DNA from: JACQNR01 sp049515175
Lineage (GTDB): Bacteria; Acidobacteriota; Terriglobia; UBA7540
Assembly: GCA_049515175.1 (NCBI GenBank)
Contig: JBEKUI010000054.1
Location: forward strand, 1-19,837
Direction of reading: 5' to 3'
DNA length: 19,837 bases
Part shown: positions 8,318 to 15,154 of the stretch, piece by piece
How positions within the stretch are numbered: position 1 is the stretch's first letter
How the letters are laid out: each line of letters starts with the position of its first letter
Translations under genes and position numbers: made by a program
Notes under the pieces: generated by a model
What the model saw: only the letters and a program-made list of their open reading frames with translations
Databases searched by the model: none
What the model was told of the DNA's origin: nothing

Positions 8318-8323
8318 ATCATA
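8318..8323 (-). promoter_or_regulatory. Candidate -10 box for rlmI
   Basis: TATGAT on the minus strand ends 11 nt before the rlmI GTG. A transcript from it would have a 5' leader of only a few bases. No strong -35 is visible. Confidence 0.25.
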
Positions 8324-8384
8324 CGCTCGCGAAATCGGGCGCGGGAAAAGTCCACGCTCCGCGGCGAAACAGGGCATCATGTCG

Positions 8385-8390
8385 TAAAAT
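8385..8390 (+). promoter_or_regulatory. Candidate -10 box for queA
   Basis: TAAAAT lies 9 nt before the queA ATG and, like the rlmI box opposite, would yield an almost leaderless transcript. No convincing -35. Confidence 0.2.
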
Positions 8391-8399
8391 GGTGGAGGA

Positions 8400-9485
8400 A
8401 TGTTTCTTGCGGAATTCGATTACCCGCTTCCGCCCGAACTGATCGCGCAGCGGCCGCTCGAGGAGCGCGACGCGTCACGCATGATGGTGCTGGACCGCGC
8501 GGCGGCAACATTTTCCGACCGCGGTTTCCGCGAGCTTCCTCGATTGCTACACCCCGGCGACCTGCTCGTCTTCAACAACACCAAAGTGTTTCCCGCGCGC
8601 CTGCTCGGCCACCGGCGCGGAGTAACGGCGCAGCCCATCGGCAAGCTTAATCCCGCCGCACGCAAGCACCTGACGGGCGAAGTGGAATTGATGCTCACGC
8701 GGCAAGTAAGCGAAGGAGAATGGGAGGGGCTTGTCCATCCGGGGCGCAAGATCCGCACGGGTGAGGTCCTGGTGTTCGGCGATGGCGATTTGGTGGCGGA
8801 GATCATTGGCCGGGGCGAATTTGGGCTGCGTCGTGTGCGATTCCATGCCCGCGAGGGCTCAATTGACGGAGCGATTGACCGATTTGGTCATATCCCCTTG
8901 CCGCCTTATATCCGCCGCCCCGATGAATCCGCTGACCGTGCGACTTACCAAACCGTTTACGCCAAGGTTCGCGGGGCGGTGGCGGCCCCCACGGCGGGAT
9001 TTCACTTCACCGAACACATCCTCGGTGAATTGCGCTCACGCAATATTGAGGCTTGCGAGATTACGCTGCACGTGGGACTCGGAACGTTTCAGCCCGTCAG
9101 GGCAGAGCAGATTGAAGAACACCAGATGGATGCCGAGCGTTACGAGATTTGGGAGGCTGCGGCCACGGCCATCAATCGAGCGCTCGATGATCGCCGGCGC
9201 ATCGTCGCGGTGGGCACCACCAGTGTCCGTACCCTTGAACACGTCGCGCGCGCGCACGACGGTCGCGTCATGGCGTCACGCGGAGAGACAAATCTCTTCA
9301 TCGCTCCCGGCTTTCAGTTCCGCGTCGTCAGCGCGATGCTCACCAACTTCCACCTGCCCAAATCGACGCTCCTGTTGCTGGTCTCCGCCTTCGCGGGCAA
9401 GGAATTGACACTGCGCGCATACGGCCACGCCATCAGCGAGCGGTACCGCTTCTACAGCTACGGCGATTGCATGCTGATTGTGTAG
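8400..9485 (+). CDS. queA: tRNA preQ1(34) S-adenosylmethionine ribosyltransferase-isomerase
   Basis: Transfers and isomerises the ribosyl group of SAM onto preQ1 at tRNA position 34, giving epoxyqueuosine, the penultimate step of queuosine synthesis. It has 361 residues, the usual length. Family motifs run end to end: FDYPLPPELIAQRP and RDASRMMVLDR at the N terminus, KVFPARLLGHR, PTAGFHFTEHIL, HVGLGTFQPV, VGTTSVRTLE, GETNLFI and a C-terminal MLTNFHLPKSTLLLLVSAFAG. The ATG at 8400 aligns with the normal QueA N terminus, and an in-frame TAA at 8385 excludes a longer start. A GGAGG at 8394-8398 is only 1 nt from the ATG, too close for ideal use. No other queuosine gene is nearby. Confidence 0.96.
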   Translation: MFLAEFDYPLPPELIAQRPLEERDASRMMVLDRAAATFSDRGFRELPRLLHPGDLLVFNNTKVFPARLLGHRRGVTAQPIGKLNPAARKHLTGEVELMLTRQVSEGEWEGLVHPGRKIRTGEVLVFGDGDLVAEIIGRGEFGLRRVRFHAREGSIDGAIDRFGHIPLPPYIRRPDESADRATYQTVYAKVRGAVAAPTAGFHFTEHILGELRSRNIEACEITLHVGLGTFQPVRAEQIEEHQMDAERYEIWEAAATAINRALDDRRRIVAVGTTSVRTLEHVARAHDGRVMASRGETNLFIAPGFQFRVVSAMLTNFHLPKSTLLLLVSAFAGKELTLRAYGHAISERYRFYSYGDCMLIV

Positions 9486-9536
9486 TTGACGCTTTTCGCA
9501 GGAGTGGCCCCTCACCCGTCCGCCAGATGGTGGACA

Positions 9537-9605
9537 CCCTCTCCCTGATGGAGAGGGCTGGAAAGATGTTTTTCCTTCCGCCTCCCCTCTCCTTGGGGAG
9601 AGGGG
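9537..9605. repeat. Pair of palindromes between convergent genes
   Basis: Two perfect inverted repeats built on the same word: CCCTCTCC-ctgat-GGAGAGGG at 9537-9557 and CCCCTCTCC-ttgg-GGAGAGGGG at 9584-9605, in a tract also holding CCCTCACCC. They sit between queA and the convergent DUF4139 gene, so they can serve as terminators in both directions. Their style matches the dispersed intergenic palindromes common in GC-rich bacterial genomes. Whether this genome has other copies cannot be seen here. Confidence 0.65.
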
Positions 9606-9640
9606 TTGGTGGTGACGGGGGGTTCAGAAGTTCGTTTGCA

Positions 9641-11095
9641 TCAATCCCAACGCACGCGCACACGATATTTCAAAATCGATTCGCCGTTGGCGGCCACGGG
9701 GACGGCGAATCGCGCGGCAAAGGCGGCGGTTTTCTCATATTTGAAGGTGGAATCGAGCATCGTCCAGTCGCCGCCGAGGGGCTCATTGACGAGCACGGTG
9801 ATGGGTTCGGTTTTGTGATTGCGCAGCGCGATTTCAAAGGCCATTTCGTAGGTGTGCGGGCCCCAGGTTTTGAAATCGGTCTGCTTGCGCTCGGCGACGA
9901 TATCGAACGCGTTGCCGATCAGCAGGTCGAGCGTTTCGTCTTTCGGTGTGTGGTCGATTTTATCCTCGCCGATGAACTGCACGCGCCCTTTGGAGTCGCC
10001 TTGATAGACGCGCACCGTGCCGGCGGGCAGCGGAATGCCCAGCGAGTTCGCCTGCGAGTTCTTGAATTTGATGCGGACGTTGATAGGATCCTTGAGAGGC
10101 TGCCCGGGGCGCTGCTGGTTGTGATAGTAGAACTGCTGCCCGTTGACCTCGAACACTTTCTCAATGCTGACGCCCGTGGATGCGAGCAGGCTGATCTGCT
10201 TGCTCTCATTATTCTGAATGTTGGTGCGGCGATCGAGCGTATAGAGGTGGTATTCGGACAAGCCTTCTTCGGCGAACTGCGCTGCTGCCGGGGCGGCCAT
10301 GGCCTTCATGGCGCGGCCTTCGAGGGCCATATCCCTCTGCGCATAGACCCGATGCAATTCGCCGGCCACCAACTGGAGTTGCGCGTTCTTGAAGGCCGTG
10401 CCGCTGTTATTGACGATGGTGACCCAGCCGTTCAGGTCGGCGGCCTTCTGGTCAGGGGCGATGGTGAGCACGTAATCGGAATTCCAATTCACCTGATTGG
10501 TCAGGTAGGATGCTTCCACCGTGTGTTCGCCTACGTGGCGATTATCGAGCAGCCAGACGAGCGTCGGCTTGCTGTAGAGATTCTCGGGCACGGACGGGAA
10601 GATGTAGCGGTCGGCACCCATGCCGGTGATGATCTCGTCGCCCACTTTCCACACTGGGCCTTCGTTGTAGGCGAGCAGCGTGGCTTTAACTGGAATCTCT
10701 TTCGTCGAATTGTTTTCACTCACCATCCGGACGAGCGTCAGTTCCTTGCCCACGTATTTCTGCAAGAGCTTTTGCGGGCTCAGCAAGTCGTATTCATAGT
10801 TCTGTTCCAGGACGATCAGGTCTTTCGGCGCGGTGAGCGAAACAATATGCACGGTGGCGGGATTCACCGACGCGGCGATATCCATGTACCGCAAATCAAT
10901 CGTCCCGCTGGGGAGCTTGATGCGGCGCACATCGCGCACCAGAGCGACATTGGAGTTATAAACCGTCACCGCCAGTTCTTTTTGATCCTCTTCCGTTGAG
11001 GTCGTAGCGGTCTGCGCCAGGGCGGCCGTCGCCAGCAGCAGCGCAAGCAGCGTCATGATTCCTGTCTGGCGTTGCGTTCGAATGGATGTCAGCAT
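9641..11095 (-). CDS. Exported DUF4139 domain-containing protein
   Basis: 484 residues. A Sec signal is seen at about 12-28 (GIMTLLALLLATAALAQ) after a short basic N terminus. The mature protein opens with VTVYNSNVALVRDVRRIKLPSG, the typical start of DUF4139-type proteins. It continues as a beta-rich chain with NWNSDYVLTI, WVTIVNNSGTAFKNAQLQLVAGEL and a late KTWGPHTYEMAFEIALRNHKTEPITVLVNEPLGGDW. There is no catalytic signature that I recognise, and the function of the family is not established. The ATG at 11095 is supported by AGAAGG 6 nt ahead. It is divergent from the ARPP-1-like exported protein at 11314, sharing the 218-nt gap between them, and convergent with queA. Confidence 0.82.
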   Translation of the reverse strand: MLTSIRTQRQTGIMTLLALLLATAALAQTATTSTEEDQKELAVTVYNSNVALVRDVRRIKLPSGTIDLRYMDIAASVNPATVHIVSLTAPKDLIVLEQNYEYDLLSPQKLLQKYVGKELTLVRMVSENNSTKEIPVKATLLAYNEGPVWKVGDEIITGMGADRYIFPSVPENLYSKPTLVWLLDNRHVGEHTVEASYLTNQVNWNSDYVLTIAPDQKAADLNGWVTIVNNSGTAFKNAQLQLVAGELHRVYAQRDMALEGRAMKAMAAPAAAQFAEEGLSEYHLYTLDRRTNIQNNESKQISLLASTGVSIEKVFEVNGQQFYYHNQQRPGQPLKDPINVRIKFKNSQANSLGIPLPAGTVRVYQGDSKGRVQFIGEDKIDHTPKDETLDLLIGNAFDIVAERKQTDFKTWGPHTYEMAFEIALRNHKTEPITVLVNEPLGGDWTMLDSTFKYEKTAAFAARFAVPVAANGESILKYRVRVRWD

Positions 11096-11213
11096 TAAGC
11101 ACCTTCTGTTTGGAGTTTCGTCCCTACGCCCTTAGAACGCACAGCTTACCGCTTCTTGCAGAAAAAGTAGAGACGGCAGGTCGGAGTCCACTAAACAGCC
11201 GGACCTATTGCCG

Positions 11214-11233
11214 CCGTGCAGAAATACCGTGCA
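11214..11233. repeat. Direct repeat CCGTGCA in the divergent control region
   Basis: CCGTGCA occurs at 11214-11220 and 11227-11233, 13 bp apart, in the gap between the divergent DUF4139 and ARPP-1-like genes. Just left of it is an imperfect inverted repeat (GGCAGGTCGG at 11175 against CCGGACCTATTGCC at 11199). Either could be an operator or an RNA structure. Nothing links them to a known regulator. Confidence 0.3.
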
Positions 11234-11313
11234 AGTCCGGGACGCGGGCGCGTTCTATCCATGACCGCGCTTAAAAGGAGCCACCGAGGCGCGGACGATG
11301 CGGGAGGTTGACA

Positions 11314-12456
11314 ATGAAAAAGGATTGGGGCATTGCGATTACATTGCTTGCGCTTCTGGTCTCGCCGATGGCGGCGAGAACTCTCGGCCCGCGGCCAAAA
11401 CCGGCGCCGCTACCCAAAGAAGGAGGCGTGGGTGAATTCCGCGCAAGTTGGCGCGTGCTCGAACCTATCACGCGCCGCAACTTAACGATCTATCCTGTGG
11501 TGACTTCTTTGGGGGCGGACACATCCGGCTTCATCACTCTGGACGAGGGCGTCGCCTCGGGCCAGGTGCGCATCCTTGAACGAGGCCAGGTGGAGAGCCC
11601 CCTGGTCCGGCCGCGCGACGGCCGCCGCTGGCCCGAACAGGCACCGCAGTATCAAGGCGGAGCGAGCGTGAATGAATTAGTCCTGGTGAACGATTCCTCA
11701 AAGCCCTTGGTGTTGCTGGCCGGTGAAGTGGTGTCTGGTGGAAAGCAGAACCGCATCATCGGCGCCGACGTCGTCGTGCCGCCCAAGAGCGAGCCGATGC
11801 CGCTCACCGTATTCTGTGTCGAGCACGGACGCTGGTCGGCGGAGGGCGGGGGTTTTGGCTCCGCCAAAGCCATCGCTCATCCGCAGATTCGCATGGAAGC
11901 CCAGGCCAACAAAAGCCAGCAGGGCGTGTGGAACTCCGTGGCACGCGTCGCGGGCGTGATGGCGGCGGAATCCTCAACCCAGGATTACACGCACGTGCTG
12001 GCCAGCCCGCAGGCGCAGAGCCGCGTTGAAGCAGCTGCCAAGTCTATCGAAGGCGACTACGAACGCGAGCTGCGAGAGCAGATGCGCGGTCGCAGCGCCG
12101 TCGGTGTGATTGTGGCCATCAATGGCGCATTGGTCTGGAGCGACGTCTTCCCGAACGCCGAGCTGTTCCGCAAATACTGGCCGAAGCTGCTGCGCTCCTA
12201 CATCATGGAAGCGGAGAGCCGGGGGCAGGGTGACGAGCCTCCCTGGGGGCACAAGCTGGCCAGCGTGCCAACCACCAAGCAGGCGGAGACCTTTCTGCTC
12301 GAAGACCACGGACGGGTCAGCATCAAGCTGGAGCCCGCCGCCTATCGACGCACGGAAATTGCCGGCGGCAATTACCAGGTTGTGGCGCTCGAAGCGGTGG
12401 GGAAAGGCGAAGAAGTGGGACTGATGCTCCACTACAACAAGATGGCGCGGAGCTGA
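11314..12456 (+). CDS. Exported ARPP-1 (DUF6569)-like domain protein
   Basis: 380 residues. Residues 1-21 form a signal peptide (MKKDWGIAITLLALLVSPMAA). A short Pro/Gly-rich linker (about 25-42) precedes a domain with NLTIYPVV, FITLDEGV, VNELVLVNDSSKPLVLLAGEVVSGGKQNRI (GGKQNRI at 142-148) and CVEHGRW (168-174). From memory this is the ARPP-1 pattern, a family known mostly from gene-neighbourhood studies. No enzyme activity is established to my knowledge. The last third is less distinctive. The ATG at 11314 is chosen because GGAGG (11303-11307) sits 6 nt upstream. An in-frame TTG at 11308 is too close to it. It is divergent from the DUF4139 gene. An imperfect repeat follows the stop. Confidence 0.75.
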   Translation: MKKDWGIAITLLALLVSPMAARTLGPRPKPAPLPKEGGVGEFRASWRVLEPITRRNLTIYPVVTSLGADTSGFITLDEGVASGQVRILERGQVESPLVRPRDGRRWPEQAPQYQGGASVNELVLVNDSSKPLVLLAGEVVSGGKQNRIIGADVVVPPKSEPMPLTVFCVEHGRWSAEGGGFGSAKAIAHPQIRMEAQANKSQQGVWNSVARVAGVMAAESSTQDYTHVLASPQAQSRVEAAAKSIEGDYERELREQMRGRSAVGVIVAINGALVWSDVFPNAELFRKYWPKLLRSYIMEAESRGQGDEPPWGHKLASVPTTKQAETFLLEDHGRVSIKLEPAAYRRTEIAGGNYQVVALEAVGKGEEVGLMLHYNKMARS

Positions 12457-12473
12457 CCGCGGTGCCCCGGATT

Positions 12474-12503
12474 CGTAGGGGCGATTCGTGCGTCGACCCT
12501 ACG
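12474..12503. repeat. Inverted repeat CGTAGGG/CCCTACG between convergent genes
   Basis: CGTAGGG (12474-12480) and CCCTACG (12497-12503) flank 16 nt. The right arm covers the TAG stop of the minus-strand HAD gene. It lies between convergent genes and may terminate both. The word GTAGGGGCG resembles the palindromic element upstream of the same HAD gene. Confidence 0.4.
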
Positions 12504-13182
12504 AGAAATCTGTCTGGATCTTCCTCATATCGATCTCGCTGAACTCACGGAACACCCAGTCGGCGTGACGCAATTCGTCGGTTGGGCGGCTGTGCGCGAG
12601 GGCAAGGCACCTCATGCCCGCGCGGTGGGCAGCGACGACGCCCAACGGTGCATCTTCGATGGCAAGACACTCGGCGGCTTCAAGCGGTGGTTCCCACTCG
12701 GGCCGCGCGCGCAGGCGGTCGAGGGCTTTGAGATAGACTTCGGGATCGGGCTTGGAGCGCGCGCAGTCATCGGCAGTCGCGAGCACGATAAAGCACTCGC
12801 GCAGGCCGAGCTTGCCGAGCAGATGCTCGATTTCGACCCGCAGGCTGCCGCTGGCGATGGCGATGGGATAGCGCACCGCAGCGGCCTTGATGAAATCCAC
12901 GGCCCCCGGCATGGCGGGCAAGCCGTAGCGGATGATCTTCTGGTAGGCCTCAAACTTCCACTGAACGAGTTCGTCGCGTCGCTGGACATCAACCGGACGG
13001 CCATGGCTTTGATAAAGATGCTCGATGATGCCGCGGTCGTCGAGCGCCAGGTAATCGCGAAAGTATTCATCCTCCGTGACCGTCCAACCCTCCTGCGCAG
13101 CCATCTGCTGGGTGAGCTGGAAGATCAGGTTCTCGCTATCGACAATGACGCCGTCGAAGTCAAATATGATGGCGCGAAGCAA
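12499..13182 (-). CDS. HAD-superfamily phosphatase (beta-phosphoglucomutase-like)
   Basis: A soluble phosphatase or phosphomutase of 227 residues. Motif I is FDFDGVIVDSE with nucleophile Asp8 and Asp10. A helical cap covers about 16-85. Motif II is IASGS (Ser111), motif III is RSKPDPEVY (Lys144), and motif IV is IEDAPLGV (Glu176-Asp177). This set matches the CbbY/PGMB subgroup that includes beta-phosphoglucomutases, sugar-phosphatases and 2-deoxyglucose-6-phosphatases. The substrate cannot be told from sequence. I place the start at TTG 13182, which puts motif I where the family has it and has GAGGAG 11 nt upstream. The alternative is ATG at 13218, adding 12 residues, but that ATG lies at the centre of a palindrome and lacks a ribosome binding site. 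It stands alone on its strand. Confidence 0.86.
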   Translation of the reverse strand: MLRAIIFDFDGVIVDSENLIFQLTQQMAAQEGWTVTEDEYFRDYLALDDRGIIEHLYQSHGRPVDVQRRDELVQWKFEAYQKIIRYGLPAMPGAVDFIKAAAVRYPIAIASGSLRVEIEHLLGKLGLRECFIVLATADDCARSKPDPEVYLKALDRLRARPEWEPPLEAAECLAIEDAPLGVVAAHRAGMRCLALAHSRPTDELRHADWVFREFSEIDMRKIQTDFS

Positions 13183-13207
13183 GGGCGGAGATTCTCCTCT
13201 ACTGGCT

Positions 13208-13227
13208 GGGCGCAGCATGCTGCGCCC
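13208..13227. repeat. 20-bp perfect palindrome upstream of the HAD gene
   Basis: GGGCGCAGCA followed by its exact reverse complement, with CCTAC after it. The block resembles GTAGGGGCGCAGCATGCTGCGCCCCTAC-type intergenic elements. It could be a dispersed repeat, a cruciform or an operator. Confidence 0.6.
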
Positions 13228-13261
13228 CTACAGCGCGATTCGGCGCGGGCACAGAATCCGC

Positions 13262-13267
13262 TATGAT
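13262..13267 (+). promoter_or_regulatory. Candidate -10 box ahead of ccdA
   Basis: TATGAT in the gap before ccdA, with TTCGGC 17 bp upstream as a poor -35. It would give a leader of about 140 nt containing GC-rich palindromic words (around 13311-13345). It is the only promoter-like site seen before the plus-strand envelope cluster. Confidence 0.25.
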
Positions 13268-13416
13268 ACACTTGGGATTTGGGCGGGACAAGGCGCACGA
13301 GGCGCGGTTGTTACGCGCCCCTCGAGGGCGGCAGCCCCCGGGCTGAAAACCCTAGTGCGACGTAGCGCGCCGGCGTCCTTCCCCTGCGCATCCAATAGAA
13401 GGTGGCGGCTCTTGTC

Positions 13417-14142
13417 ATGACGGGAGGCCTGAGTATTCCGGTGGCGTTTGTGGCGGGGGTGGTGTCATTCCTCTCGCCCTGTGTGCTGCCGCTAGTTCCC
13501 GGTTACATCTCGATGCTTTCCGGCGCCACGATGGAAGAACTGAAAGCCGGCGGGGAGCCGGGATTGACGGGGCGCATTTTCCGCAACTCACTGGCTTTCG
13601 TCGCCGGCTTCTCCGTGGTATTCATTGCGCTCGGCGCCTCCGCGACGGCCGTGGGCAATTTCCTGCTCGCCCAACGCAAGCTGTTCAGCATCGTCGCGGG
13701 CATCATCATCATTGTTTTTGGGCTGCACCTCACAGGGCTCATCAGGATTCCGCTGCTCTACCGCGAGGCGCGCATGAGCAGCGTCCAGACGCGCCGCGGT
13801 CTGCTCGGCTCCTTCGTTCTGGGTTTTGCTTTCGCCTTCGGCTGGACGCCCTGCATCGGGCCAATCCTCACCGGCATCCTGGCACTCGCAGCGACGCGCG
13901 ACACGGTTTTTCAGGGGATGTTCCTGCTGGCGACTTATTCCGCAGGGCTGGCAATCCCGTTCATCCTGACAGGGCTCGGCTTGACTCAGTTCATGAAGTT
14001 CTACCAGGGCTTTCGCAAGCACCTGCAAGTTGTGGAAGTCTGCTCCGGCATCCTCTTGATCGCCATCGGTGTGCTGATGGCCTTCAATAAGCTTGGGGTG
14101 TTGTCGGGGTACCTAAGTTTCTTGAATGTGTTTACGTTGTGA
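13417..14142 (+). CDS. ccdA: Cytochrome c biogenesis / thiol-reductant transporter CcdA
   Basis: 241-residue integral membrane protein with six hydrophobic segments, the DsbD-beta/CcdA fold. It carries electrons from cytoplasmic thioredoxin across the membrane to periplasmic thioredoxin-like proteins. The two redox cysteines lie in SFLSPCVLPLVPGY (Cys22) and AFGWTPCIGPILTG (Cys146), both canonical. The likely partner is the TlpA-like protein encoded one gene downstream. An ATG at 13417 gives the usual N terminus. An in-frame GTG at 13402 is possible, and neither start has an ideally spaced ribosome binding site (GGTGG is 11 nt before the ATG). It is the first gene of the plus-strand envelope cluster. 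It is unrelated to the CcdA antitoxin of the same name. Confidence 0.92.
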   Translation: MTGGLSIPVAFVAGVVSFLSPCVLPLVPGYISMLSGATMEELKAGGEPGLTGRIFRNSLAFVAGFSVVFIALGASATAVGNFLLAQRKLFSIVAGIIIIVFGLHLTGLIRIPLLYREARMSSVQTRRGLLGSFVLGFAFAFGWTPCIGPILTGILALAATRDTVFQGMFLLATYSAGLAIPFILTGLGLTQFMKFYQGFRKHLQVVEVCSGILLIAIGVLMAFNKLGVLSGYLSFLNVFTL

Positions 14143-14154
14143 AGTTGAAAACGC

Positions 14155-14196
14155 GCTGTCAGCGGCCAGCAAGAACAACAAATGAAAGTTGACAGC
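14155..14196. repeat. Inverted repeat GCTGTCA/TGACAGC before lgt
   Basis: A 7-bp inverted repeat (14155-14161 and 14190-14196) with a 28-nt loop, directly ahead of the terminator-like hairpin at 14199. The two could form tandem or competing structures in the ccdA-lgt spacer. Confidence 0.4.
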
Positions 14197-14198
14197 CG

Positions 14199-14218
14199 AA
14201 AGCTGCGGGAGCTTTTTT
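14199..14218 (+). terminator. Terminator-like hairpin overlapping the lgt ribosome binding site and start
   Basis: AAAGCT (14199-14204), loop GCGGG, AGCTTT (14210-14215), with a T6 run at 14213-14218. The shape is that of a weak intrinsic terminator. Its loop and 3' arm contain the lgt Shine-Dalgarno GGGAG (14207-14211), and the last two bases of the T-run are the TT of the lgt TTG start codon. It may attenuate transcription or mask translation of lgt. Confidence 0.45.
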
Positions 14219-15050
14219 GCATCCAATCCTGTTCGATTTCGGCTTCTTCCAGCTGCCCACTTATGGTCCGCTGATGGTTACAGCGCTGTTGACGGCGCTA
14301 GTGCTGGCGGTTCGTCAGGGGAAGAAGGAGGGGCTCGATTCCACCCGCCTGCTCGATTTCAGTACCTGGCTGATCGTCGTTGCGTTGGTGGGCGCGAAGG
14401 TGTTGATGATCGTGACCGACTGGCGGACTTACTGGGACCGTCCGAGCGAACTCGTCAGCTTGTCCACGCTCCGCGCCGGAGGAGTTTTTTACGGGGGATT
14501 CCTCGCTGCGGTCTTGTTCGCTTGGTGGTACGTTCGTGTCCACCAGCTCCCGCTGTGGAAAGTCTTCGATGTCTATTCTCCGAGCATCGCGCTGGGGCTG
14601 GGGATCGGGCGGTTGGGCTGCTTTGCCGCGGGTTGTGATTATGGCAAGCCGACCGATTCGGTACTGGGGGTAATTTTCACTCATCCCCTCGCCCAGCAGG
14701 TCTCGGGGACGCCGCTCGGAATTCGGATCCATCCGACGCAGCTTTACGAGTCGCTAAGCTGTGTTCTGATTTTTGCGATTCTGATCTGGCGCTTTCGCCG
14801 CAAAGCGTACGACGGCCAGATCTTCGTCTGGTATTTGACCCTTTACGCTGTGGCGCGGTTCTTTCTGGAATTTCTGCGCGGCGACCCGGACCGCGGCTTT
14901 GTGTTTGGGCATCTGCTCTCCACCTCCCAGTTCATCGCCGTGCTGGCGGTGGCCGTGGCGGCAGTATTGTATTGGAGGCTGCATGGGCATCGCGTAGAAG
15001 CGACTGTGGTCCCCGCTACGATGCCAGAGGCAAGGCGCGCGCGAGGATAG
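14217..15050 (+). CDS. lgt: Prolipoprotein diacylglyceryl transferase
   Basis: Membrane enzyme that transfers diacylglycerol from phosphatidylglycerol to the lipobox cysteine of prolipoproteins, the first step of lipoprotein maturation. It has 277 residues and about seven hydrophobic segments. Motifs: N-terminal MHPILFDFGFFQLPTYG, the GRLGCFAAGCDYGKPT signature at 131-146, HPTQLYES at 172-179, and FFLEFLRGDPDRGF near 215-228. Two positions differ from E. coli: FYGG replaces FHGG (the His103 region) and GRLGCF replaces GRFGNF (Asn146). The start is TTG at 14217, with GGGAG 5 nt upstream. It gives exactly the family N terminus, so the unusual codon is secure. The neighbours ccdA and tlpA also serve the envelope. 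Confidence 0.93.
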   Translation: MHPILFDFGFFQLPTYGPLMVTALLTALVLAVRQGKKEGLDSTRLLDFSTWLIVVALVGAKVLMIVTDWRTYWDRPSELVSLSTLRAGGVFYGGFLAAVLFAWWYVRVHQLPLWKVFDVYSPSIALGLGIGRLGCFAAGCDYGKPTDSVLGVIFTHPLAQQVSGTPLGIRIHPTQLYESLSCVLIFAILIWRFRRKAYDGQIFVWYLTLYAVARFFLEFLRGDPDRGFVFGHLLSTSQFIAVLAVAVAAVLYWRLHGHRVEATVVPATMPEARRARG

Positions 15051-15068
15051 AGTGCCGCCAGCGGTCAG

Positions 15069-15085
15069 CCGCCAGCATTCGGCGG
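15069..15085. repeat. Small hairpin in the lgt-tlpA gap
   Basis: CCGCC (15069-15073) and GGCGG (15081-15085) around a 7-nt loop. The 104-nt gap also holds a run reading GGACAATAGACAA. No promoter was recognised, so read-through from lgt is likely. Confidence 0.35.
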
Positions 15086-15154
15086 GCAGGGCACAATGGA
15101 CAATAGACAAGCTGGCAAGGTAGTGCGGCTTTATCGAGAAGGTGGTGTGAACGA

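Noticed and set aside
9467..10999. 510-residue open frame on the plus strand across the DUF4139 gene
   Set aside because: It is antisense to a protein with a signal peptide, ribosome binding site and family motifs, and it runs through the palindromic element. No domain recognised.
13417..14142. CcdA as the antitoxin of a CcdAB toxin-antitoxin pair cleaved by TldD/E
   Set aside because: The name coincides, but this protein is a six-helix membrane thiol carrier. No CcdB-like gene is present.
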